Positions 8,397 to 14,409 of a DNA stretch of 20,607 nucleotides are shown piece after piece (the first letter of the stretch is position 1; every line of letters begins with the position of its first letter). The notes under the pieces are model-generated. The model saw only the letters and a list, made by a program, of their open reading frames with translations. It was not told the DNA's origin and searched no databases. Location of the stretch: NCBI GenBank assembly GCA_019313505.1, contig JAFDBA010000012.1:1-20607 (forward strand). The letters are read 5' to 3'. This DNA is from Deltaproteobacteria bacterium. Its GTDB lineage: Bacteria; Desulfobacterota; Desulfobacteria; Desulfobacterales; UBA11574. Both the position numbers and the translations under genes were made by a program.

Positions 8397-8891
8397 TTAA
8401 CTCCAGGTGGTGCCTCCATCCGAGCTTTGTATAATTGAGAGACCGCCGGCTACATTTACGCGCACACCCATAAATAGTCCGCTTGCATTTGTCAAATGGA
8501 CATCGCCCGGGATTGCCCCGGTTTGGGTCATTCCTCTATTATTAAATCCATAGGTATTGGAAGATAATGTAGTGCCGGTAATCTGTATGCCATCTTCCAA
8601 TGTGCCGCTACTTAGGACGGTTTCGGATCCATCCCACGACCAACTATCATCTGTATCTAAAAATACTATATAAGTGTCGTTTGGAATATCAAATTTTACA
8701 ACTGCAACGGTGTTGCTTCTTACCGCTCCGGATCTCGCCATATTCATGTCATCATAAATATGTCTTACCGATGTTTGCAGCTTATATCTGGGAAGCCAGG
8801 AAAAAAAACTGGGTATGGCAATGGCTGATATTATGCCAAGGATTGCAAGGGTAACAATAATTTCAATCAACGTAAAACCTTTTTTATTCAT
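8397..8891 (-). CDS. GspH/FimT-like type II pseudopilin
   Basis: This 164-residue prepilin-like protein has the short basic leader MNKKG, cleaved before Phe6 by prepilin peptidase, then FTLIEIIVTLAILGIISAIA with the invariant Glu at +5 and a hydrophobic helix of about 20 residues. The rest (NMARSGAVRSNTVAVVKFD, then a Gly/Thr/Ser-rich beta region ending DGGTTWS) matches the GspH/FimT layout of minor pseudopilins that prime type IV pilus or type II secretion fibres. The start overlaps the end of the upstream lipoprotein gene by 8 bases, implying translational coupling. No other pilus or secretion gene is visible, so its machinery must be encoded elsewhere. Confidence 0.87.
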   Translation of the reverse strand: MNKKGFTLIEIIVTLAILGIISAIAIPSFFSWLPRYKLQTSVRHIYDDMNMARSGAVRSNTVAVVKFDIPNDTYIVFLDTDDSWSWDGSETVLSSGTLEDGIQITGTTLSSNTYGFNNRGMTQTGAIPGDVHLTNASGLFMGVRVNVAGGLSIIQSSDGGTTWS

Positions 8892-9285
8892 CAGTATCTC
8901 CCATAAACAAAGCTATCTGTGTTTTACCGTCACCAGCCGGTGTATAGGTATCGATCATTAAACCTGTATTGTCTTTAAAAAGAGCCAAAAATGCGGCTGA
9001 TCCTGAGCCATCAATATCGGGTGCTGCAGATTCTCGTTCAACCCTTATGGACCAACCTGTTTTACTCATTTGATATTTATAATATTCTAATACTTTTTTC
9101 CCTGAATCATTGGTTTCAAGTTCAGCATAACAACCGCCCTTCAGGTGCATTGAGTCCACAATCTGAGAGTGTGGATAGCGCGAAACATTGCCGTTAAAGG
9201 AGTATGGCATTCTATCCGCACATCCTCCAATAAAGCATAATAATGTCAACAAGATAACAAATTGGATAAAAGGTTTGAATTTCAC
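8884..9285 (-). CDS. Small predicted lipoprotein
   Basis: This 133-residue protein of unknown function has a basic N-terminus (MKFKPF), a hydrophobic segment and the lipobox FIGGC, giving a predicted acylated Cys22. The mature part is soluble and mixed alpha/beta, with a segment YYKYQMSKTGWSIRVERE that resembles small periplasmic domains in which an amphipathic helix is followed by strands. The start is GTG at 9285-9283, with AGGG a short distance upstream. The gene overlaps the pseudopilin start by 8 bases, so the pair is probably one unit acting at the cell envelope. I recognise no named family with confidence. Confidence 0.75.
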   Translation of the reverse strand: MKFKPFIQFVILLTLLCFIGGCADRMPYSFNGNVSRYPHSQIVDSMHLKGGCYAELETNDSGKKVLEYYKYQMSKTGWSIRVERESAAPDIDGSGSAAFLALFKDNTGLMIDTYTPAGDGKTQIALFMGDTDE

Positions 9286-9326
9286 AAGTCAGCCCTATGT
9301 ATTCTATAATTGTAACATGGTTTAGC

Positions 9327-9472
9327 TAGTTTCCATCCATAAATGGCTATTTTTCCGATGAGCGGCGTTCTCCGCGGGTTTCCGCCCTCGACGTACAGAA
9401 AGTACGCCTCGGAGAAAACCCTTGTGCGGCCTTGCTCATCGAAACAATATCTCATTTATAAATTGGAAACTA
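9327..9472. repeat. Palindromic MITE/REP-like element (~146 bp)
   Basis: This is a large imperfect palindrome in the gene-poor stretch 9286-9670. The outer arms begin TAGTTTCCA (from 9327) and end TGGAAACTA (to 9472), each bordered by AT-rich TATAAATG or CATAAATG words. Inside, CGATGAGC (9356-9363) pairs with GCTCATCG (9434-9441). The GC-rich centre holds GTAC-AGAA-AGTAC. No reading frame fits it. Such palindromes are usually non-autonomous mobile or dispersed repeats. The rest of 9286-9670 is AT-rich with no gene that I can support. Confidence 0.7.
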
Positions 9473-9654
9473 CTTGGTGCTCAAATCTATTTATGGATGA
9501 GTAATAGCTAAGTTAATGCAAAAATCATGCAAGAGTTGAAAATCGATTGTAAAAAATAGAGAAATGATTAGATATCGGTTGATTATGTTGAATAAGAGAA
9601 TACCAAGACCGCAGGTGTTGCAACAATATTCGGCAATGTCCTTGCCATTTTTTG

Positions 9655-9684
9655 GCAGAAGTTGGACTTTTTACGAAACCGTCA
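9655..9684. repeat. Solo end of the 14130-14280 repeat family
   Basis: These 30 bases match 14252-14281 at all but one position (A9678 versus G14275). They include one terminal arm, GACTTTTTACGAAACCGTC. The opposite arm is absent nearby, so this is a half copy. The last codons and the TAA stop of the minus-strand amidohydrolase (ending at 9671) lie inside it. Confidence 0.8.
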
Positions 9685-10999
9685 ACTTTTTCTTTATGGT
9701 CCCACTTAAGTGGGTAACTCTTTCTAATATATCTTTTAGGTCTATGGTCAGCAGGTTCTTATTTCTTAAAAGAATTCTTCCGGCAACCATCACATCCCTT
9801 ACATCCGAACCATGGACGGTATAGATAATATGGGATACGGGGTCGTACATGGGAACCAGGTGGGGTTTTTCGGTATCGATAATAATGACATCCGCCTGTT
9901 TGCCTGGTTCAAGGGAGCCGATATCTTTATCAAGACCTATGGCTTTTGCGCCGTCTATTGTTGCCATTTTCAATACGGTTCTGGCATCCATGACCGTGGG
10001 ATCGAGAAGATTCACCTTATGAAGTTTGGCAGCCGTGTCCATTTCCAGGAAAAGATCCAAATCATTGTTGCTGGCGCACCCGTCCGTACCAAGACCCACT
10101 GTCACGCCGGCGTTCAATAGACTCGGAACCGGTGCAATGCCCGAGGCAAGCTTCATATTGCTCTGGGGGTTATGGGAAACCTTTGACCGGCGTTTTGCGA
10201 TGATATCGATGTCATCATCATCCAGCCATATGCCGTGAACGATCAGGGTATTTTCATCCAGGATGCCGATTCTATCCAGGTACTTCACCGGAGTCGTGTG
10301 TTGTTCGGTCTGAATCCGTACATATTCGCTTTTGGTTTCAGCTGCATGGATCTGGAGAAGAAGTCCTTTTGAATCAGAGGCGGCCTTGGCCTTTTTTAGT
10401 GTCTCTTCAGAACATGTATACGGGGAATGGCAAAATACTGAGGGGATTATCAAAGAAGATACACCATCCCATTTTTCAATAAACGCTATTGCATTCTTGA
10501 TATTGTCTGACGGATCAGGCACACCGGGTGCAGGAAAATCGATAACACCCTGTCCTAATACTCCCCTGATTCCTGATTTAGAAACCGCTGATGCAACATC
10601 ATCTTCGAAAAAATATCCGTCACAGCAGGTTGTAGTTCCTGACAGTATCATCTCAGCACAGGCCAGAAGGGTTCCCAGTTTAACGGATTCGGAATTTATA
10701 TGTTTTTTTTCAGCAGGAAAGATATATTCATTCAGCCATAGAGCCAGAGGAAGATCATCGGCAAGCCCTCTGAACAATGTCATGGGAAGATGGGTATGAG
10801 TATTTACAAGACCGGGCACAATAATACCGCCATTAGCATCTATTATTTTTTCTGCTTCAGGCAAAGGCTCATCTTCTGCCCGTGCTTCAATCCTGTCGAG
10901 CTTTTCTTCCTTTATACAAACCACACCGTTTTCAATAATATCAAAATCAGAATTAACCGTAATAATAAGACCGTTATGTATGACAATATCAAAAATCAT
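9671..10999 (-). CDS. mtaD: MTA/S-adenosylhomocysteine deaminase-like amidohydrolase
   Basis: This 442-residue metal-dependent hydrolase of the ATZ/TRZ-MtaD group probably deaminates 5'-methylthioadenosine or S-adenosylhomocysteine to the inosine form. The metal site is visible: HTH (68-70, in VNTHTHLPMTLFRGLADD), the later His of QIHAAET and of VHGIWLDDDD, and the Asp of GLGTDGCASNNDLDLF. The C-terminal beta-sandwich ends ADVIIIDTEKPHLVPMYDP...VHGSDVRDVMVAGR, as usual. The start ATG at 10999 has AAGGGA just upstream. The final codons (KKLTVS) and stop come from a repeat half-element, so the native C-terminus may have been replaced. It is last in the salvage cluster. Guanine or other aminohydrolase activity cannot be excluded from sequence alone. 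Confidence 0.86.
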   Translation of the reverse strand: MIFDIVIHNGLIITVNSDFDIIENGVVCIKEEKLDRIEARAEDEPLPEAEKIIDANGGIIVPGLVNTHTHLPMTLFRGLADDLPLALWLNEYIFPAEKKHINSESVKLGTLLACAEMILSGTTTCCDGYFFEDDVASAVSKSGIRGVLGQGVIDFPAPGVPDPSDNIKNAIAFIEKWDGVSSLIIPSVFCHSPYTCSEETLKKAKAASDSKGLLLQIHAAETKSEYVRIQTEQHTTPVKYLDRIGILDENTLIVHGIWLDDDDIDIIAKRRSKVSHNPQSNMKLASGIAPVPSLLNAGVTVGLGTDGCASNNDLDLFLEMDTAAKLHKVNLLDPTVMDARTVLKMATIDGAKAIGLDKDIGSLEPGKQADVIIIDTEKPHLVPMYDPVSHIIYTVHGSDVRDVMVAGRILLRNKNLLTIDLKDILERVTHLSGTIKKKLTVS

Positions 11000-11171
11000 T
11001 TGATTCCCTTAAAGGTCGTCGTCAAAATATTCTTTTCCTATTGTGACGGAATATATTTCTGAATTCTCCTATAACACTTCATGATACAATACTATTTTAT
11101 TGTTAAGATCGCTTGACGAATAACAACACTCCGGGGTAATATATCGGTTGCTTTGCTCCGCTTCTTCAATA

Positions 11172-11693
11172 TTATTCTCCTTCAAATTCTGTTAAAGTAA
11201 ATATTTTATATTTTTTTATCTTTTCCCTGCCTTTTAGGTCGGGGAGTTCGACAACAAAAACACACTCAACGATTTCGCCCTCCAGTCTTTCGACCAGCTT
11301 TGTTGCTGCGGAAATAGTGCCGCCAGTTGCTATAAGATCGTCCACAACTAGAATCTTCTCACCCTTTTCAATTGAATCTTTATGCATCTCAACAATACTT
11401 TCGCCATATTCAAGTGTATATGACTCGCTGATAGTTTTATACGGTAACTTTCCTGCTTTCCTTACAGGAACAAATCCAATATTAAGTTTATAAGCCAGCA
11501 CCGCACCGAAAATGAACCCTCTTGCATCAATTGCGACTATTTTGTCAATCTCCACTTTCTTGTAACGCTTATACAGCATGTCACACGTCTCTCTGAACGC
11601 CTCGGGATCCTGCAAAAGTGTTGTAATATCCCTGAACATCACACCTTCAATCGGCCAGTTCGGCACAGTCCTGATCCTGTCTTTTATGTTCAT
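11172..11693 (-). CDS. apt: Adenine phosphoribosyltransferase
   Basis: This 173-residue enzyme joins adenine and PRPP to give AMP; the size is normal for the family. It starts with the typical MNIKDRIRTVPNWPIEGVMFRDITTLL. The PRPP-binding loop is ILVVDDLIATGGTISAA, and the segment AIDARGFIFGAVLAYKLNIGFVPVRKAGKLP is diagnostic. The start ATG at 11693 lies one base after the stop of the MTA phosphorylase gene, with GGGGGAA just upstream. The pairing fits chemically, because MTA phosphorylase releases the adenine that Apt recovers. A 172-base spacer without a clear promoter or terminator separates it from the amidohydrolase. Confidence 0.97.
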   Translation of the reverse strand: MNIKDRIRTVPNWPIEGVMFRDITTLLQDPEAFRETCDMLYKRYKKVEIDKIVAIDARGFIFGAVLAYKLNIGFVPVRKAGKLPYKTISESYTLEYGESIVEMHKDSIEKGEKILVVDDLIATGGTISAATKLVERLEGEIVECVFVVELPDLKGREKIKKYKIFTLTEFEGE

Positions 11694-11694
11694 A

Positions 11695-12450
11695 TTAATT
11701 CCCCCGCTTTATCATTGAAACAACATGTATCAGAAGCTTTTTAACTCGATCAGCATTCCGATTGAACATCTCTAAAATTTCTTCCCATGAAACCGGCTCC
11801 TCATCTTCTTTCCAGCAGTCATAGTCGGTTGACATGGCAACAGCAGCGTACGGTACCTTGGCCTCGTTTGCCAAAATCACCTCAGGAGCAACCGACATAT
11901 TAATGACATCCCCTCCCCACATCCTAAACATCTTTGACTCTGCTTTAGTTGAAAACCTCGGCCCCTCGATGGTTATCACAGTTCCGCCAAAATGGGCTAC
12001 ATAGCCCAGCTCTTTTGTTGCTTTATGAAGTGTCTTTCTCAGTTCAATGTCAAAAGGCTCAGCCATAGGCGTATGCACAGCCCTGTTTTCAAAGGAATCA
12101 TGAAACGTTATTTTTCTGTGCTTTGTAAAATCAATGAACTGGTCAACAATCACGAAGTGCCCTCTGTCTATCTCCTCTTTAAGGCTGCCACAGGCGGTTG
12201 TCGCAACAATGTGGGTCACGCCCTGGTCTTTCATAGCAAAAATGTTGGCCCTGTAATTTACCTGAGTCGGGCTTAACTGATGCTTTTTTCCATGCCTTGC
12301 GAGAAGTACAACATCAACACCACTAATCTTGCCGACAGACAGCGCTGAAGACGGCCTTCCATAAGGAGTGTCTACACTCATGCTTTCTGCATTGCCAAGC
12401 AATTCCGGATCATCCAGACCTGAACCCCCTATAATCCCTACTTTTACCAT
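11695..12450 (-). CDS. mtnP: S-methyl-5'-thioadenosine phosphorylase
   Basis: This 251-residue class II nucleoside phosphorylase cleaves methylthioadenosine to adenine and methylthioribose-1-phosphate. Family motifs in order are GIIGGSGLDDPELL at the N-terminus, LARHGKKHQLSPTQVNYRANI (phosphate site), TTACGSLKEEI, TIEGPRFSTKAES, INMSVAPEVILANEA and AMSTDYDCW. The Asp-rich TDYDCW favours 6-aminopurine substrates, as in human MTAP, so adenosine-type nucleosides are more likely than inosine types. The start at 12450 has AAGGGGA upstream. It is coupled to apt. A 178-base spacer (12451-12628) precedes it; I see no gene or clear signal there beyond a weak 31-codon frame. Confidence 0.95.
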   Translation of the reverse strand: MVKVGIIGGSGLDDPELLGNAESMSVDTPYGRPSSALSVGKISGVDVVLLARHGKKHQLSPTQVNYRANIFAMKDQGVTHIVATTACGSLKEEIDRGHFVIVDQFIDFTKHRKITFHDSFENRAVHTPMAEPFDIELRKTLHKATKELGYVAHFGGTVITIEGPRFSTKAESKMFRMWGGDVINMSVAPEVILANEAKVPYAAVAMSTDYDCWKEDEEPVSWEEILEMFNRNADRVKKLLIHVVSMIKRGN

Positions 12451-12628
12451 AATTTTTATTCCCCTTGTTTGTTAAAGTCTGCATAAACTGTTCTTGCAGA
12501 TTTAATAGCAGTTCCTATTAATATGTTCCGATTGAATCGCTTGTCGTCACAATTTCAATATGCCACTGGATCTTGCTGAAATCATCGCACGGGCCAGAGA
12601 AACGTCCATTCATGTGAGGTCGTGGCTG

Positions 12629-13171
12629 TCATTTTGAATCTCGGTCATTGTGATTTATTTGTTTTTCGAGATAGAAGCGCCACTTGCAGAACATATCTTT
12701 GGGATGAGGATCAGGGGGGGCGAAAAGACATTCAACTCCAATGGCATCGTCTATTTCATGAGCAAAGCTTGTAAATTCGCCCCGGTGCATTTCCTTGCAA
12801 TCAAATTCTCCCAGACCGCGCCTGAGCCTGGCTTCCTGTGTAGGGCAAGATGGCACAGAAATGATCACTTCCTGATCTGATTCTTGAATCTCATATCCGA
12901 CCAGAATGCACCAGGGAAAAAACTTCAAGGCGTTAACAAAACCTTTAAGACCTCTTTCCTTGATGTGAAACCGGGAGATCAGATCTTTTGCGGCCATTGA
13001 TGAAACACGTCCCCACACTTTTTCATTAATTCGTTCTGCTGTTGGTTGATCAAATCGCTCAGCCACATTGATAAACCAGAAAGCATCAACGACTCTGTAG
13101 TGCCAAAGGAGGAATTCAATATATTGTCTTAGTTCCGGTGCTTCCATTTCTTCAAAAATATCCATTTCCAT
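12629..13171 (-). CDS. DUF6125-like protein of unknown function
   Basis: This 180-residue soluble protein has no signal peptide or membrane segment. The N-terminal half is helical, with YIEFLLWHYRVVDAFWFINVAERF and a segment resembling NEKVWGRVS. The C-terminal half has conserved-looking Cys in PSCPTQEARLRRGLGEF, DCKEMH and MFCKWRF, a pattern I associate with DUF6125 and the L-2-amino-thiazoline-4-carboxylate hydrolase-like group. That assignment is from memory and tentative. The start ATG at 13171 has an excellent AAGGAG site. It lies 65 bases after the purine nucleoside phosphorylase gene in the same direction, so it is co-transcribed with purine salvage, which may hint at a nucleoside or sulfur-metabolite substrate. 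Confidence 0.8.
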   Translation of the reverse strand: MEMDIFEEMEAPELRQYIEFLLWHYRVVDAFWFINVAERFDQPTAERINEKVWGRVSSMAAKDLISRFHIKERGLKGFVNALKFFPWCILVGYEIQESDQEVIISVPSCPTQEARLRRGLGEFDCKEMHRGEFTSFAHEIDDAIGVECLFAPPDPHPKDMFCKWRFYLEKQINHNDRDSK

Positions 13172-13236
13172 TATTTTCTTCTCCTTTTTACGAGACAGTC
13201 AAGGATTGTTTTTGGGTTTGTGGTCTTGTAAGTAGG

Positions 13237-14058
13237 TTAAATATTCCCCACAACATTGCGGATGACCATTTCCAGCATGGGAGCAGCTTGCTTGGCCACG
13301 GCAATGATTTCTTCAACCGTTGCAGGAACAGGCGTATCCGGATCGTGAACATTGGTTATGGTCGACAGACCGAGCACCTTCAGTCCGGCATGAACAGCAG
13401 TAATAACTTCCTGTATGGTTGAAAAACCCACGGCATCGGCGCCGATGGTCCTTAAAAAGCGAACCTCGGCCGGCGTTTCAAGTGACGGCCCCTTAAGTCC
13501 GGCATAAATTCCTTTCTGTAGATGGATACCGGCATCTTTGCCTGCTTTTTCCGCATACGTCCCTAGCTTTTGATCGTATGCATTGATCATATCCGGAAAT
13601 CTGATTCCCCAGTTTTCTTCATTGGGTCCGATCAAAGGATTTGATCCTGTCAAATTAATATGATCTTCAATGATCATAATGTTACCGGGATTAAATTCGG
13701 GATTAAGACCTCCGGCGGCATTGGTAATTATCAAAATCTTAACGCCAAGCTCCTGCATTGCTCTGATGGGGAAAGAGACCTCAAGTGGTGAGTAACCCTC
13801 GTAAAGATGAAAACGGCCCTGCATGGTAATGATCTGTTTGCCCTGCATGCTGCCGAAAAGAAGCCTACCCGAATGGCTTTCAACTGTTGATGTTGGAAAA
13901 TGGGGGATGTCTTTATATTCAAAGGATGCGGATATGTCTAAAGATTTTGTACTTTCCCCAAGGCCTGTTCCGGTCATAAGGCCTATTTGGGGAAGCTTTT
14001 CAATCCGAGCTCTTAAGAATTCAGCCGTTTCGACCACTTTGTCTTTATAATTTTTCAT
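13237..14058 (-). CDS. punA: Purine nucleoside phosphorylase (class I, trimeric type)
   Basis: This 273-residue enzyme cleaves inosine and guanosine with phosphate to the base and (deoxy)ribose-1-phosphate. Motifs in order are LMTGTGLG, HSGRLLFG, TMQGRFHLYEGYS, ITNAAGGLNPEFNPGNIMII, GPSLETPAEVRF and VGFSTIQEVITAVHAGLKVLGLSTITN. The Asn of STITN marks 6-oxopurine preference, complementary to the adenine-type enzyme at 11695-12450. I chose ATG at 14058 because it gives a normal N-terminus (MKNYKDKVV) and normal length. The frame stays open upstream to 14250, but that part overlaps a promoter and a palindromic repeat. The gene is first in the cluster. The ribosome site is weak and the predicted leader is about 16 bases. 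Confidence 0.95.
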   Translation of the reverse strand: MKNYKDKVVETAEFLRARIEKLPQIGLMTGTGLGESTKSLDISASFEYKDIPHFPTSTVESHSGRLLFGSMQGKQIITMQGRFHLYEGYSPLEVSFPIRAMQELGVKILIITNAAGGLNPEFNPGNIMIIEDHINLTGSNPLIGPNEENWGIRFPDMINAYDQKLGTYAEKAGKDAGIHLQKGIYAGLKGPSLETPAEVRFLRTIGADAVGFSTIQEVITAVHAGLKVLGLSTITNVHDPDTPVPATVEEIIAVAKQAAPMLEMVIRNVVGNI

Positions 14059-14080
14059 CAGCCAATCCACTTGAACGTGG

Positions 14081-14109
14081 ATATTAATCCAATGTTTCGT
14101 TACAGTCAA
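14081..14109 (-). promoter_or_regulatory. Predicted sigma70-type promoter for the salvage operon
   Basis: Read on the minus strand: TTGACT (14109-14104), a 17-base spacer, then TAATAT (14086-14081). A transcript would start near 14074, about 16 bases before the punA ATG at 14058. This placement supports the shorter punA start. Confidence 0.65.
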
Positions 14110-14129
14110 TAAAACAAAATACCAAGATA

Positions 14130-14280
14130 GACAGTTTCGTAAAAAGTCAAAATCCGACGGCAAAGTAAAAAGATCCAAATTCAAGGCGGGCAAATCCTGA
14201 GGAACGAAGCGTACATATAGTACGCTGCAGTGACAAAGGATGCAGCGCAACGCAGAAGTTGGACTTTTTACGAAGCCGTC
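14130..14280. repeat. Palindromic element (151 bp) with terminal inverted repeats
   Basis: The terminal arms are GACAGTTTCGTAAAAAGTC (14130-14148) and GACTTTTTACGAAGCCGTC (14262-14280), inverted copies agreeing at 17 of 19 positions. An internal perfect hairpin is AGCGTAC-ATATA-GTACGCT (14208-14226). It encodes no protein and lies between the divergent salvage and hdrA promoters. One end is repeated at 9655-9684. The structure suggests a non-autonomous mobile or dispersed intergenic repeat. No clear target duplication is visible. Confidence 0.82.
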
Positions 14281-14289
14281 ATAAATTTA

Positions 14290-14318
14290 TTGACATGCTT
14301 TTTTACACCCTATATTTA
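14290..14318 (+). promoter_or_regulatory. Predicted sigma70-type promoter for the second Hdr operon
   Basis: TTGACA (14290-14295), a 17-base spacer, then TATTTA (14313-14318); an alternative -10, TATATT, overlaps it at a shorter 15-base spacing. It begins ten bases beyond the repeat at 14130-14280 and lies about 90 bases before the hdrA ATG at 14410. Confidence 0.55.
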
Positions 14319-14409
14319 TTTAAGTTTGGATATTGATGATATAGCAAATTAACATTTTCAAAATTATTGGCCTAAAAATTGCTCTTTATTTTATCAGGAG
14401 AATCAAACC

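Noticed and set aside
9632..9657. Terminator-like stem GGCAA/TTGCC followed by a T run on the + strand
   Set aside because: No plus-strand gene precedes it; on the minus strand, where the amidohydrolase ends, the T run is on the wrong side of the stem.
12518..12613. A 31-codon minus-strand frame between the DUF6125-like gene and mtnP
   Set aside because: It has no ribosome-binding site and no recognisable motif; length and context do not support a gene.
14059..14250. A 64-residue N-terminal extension of purine nucleoside phosphorylase
   Set aside because: It would translate the predicted promoter and part of the palindromic repeat; the 273-residue form from 14058 matches the family length.
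8274..14409. CRISPR array, tRNA or rRNA genes in the gene-poor stretches
   Set aside because: No regularly spaced repeats and no tRNA- or rRNA-like sequence were seen by eye; the structured stretches are single palindromes.
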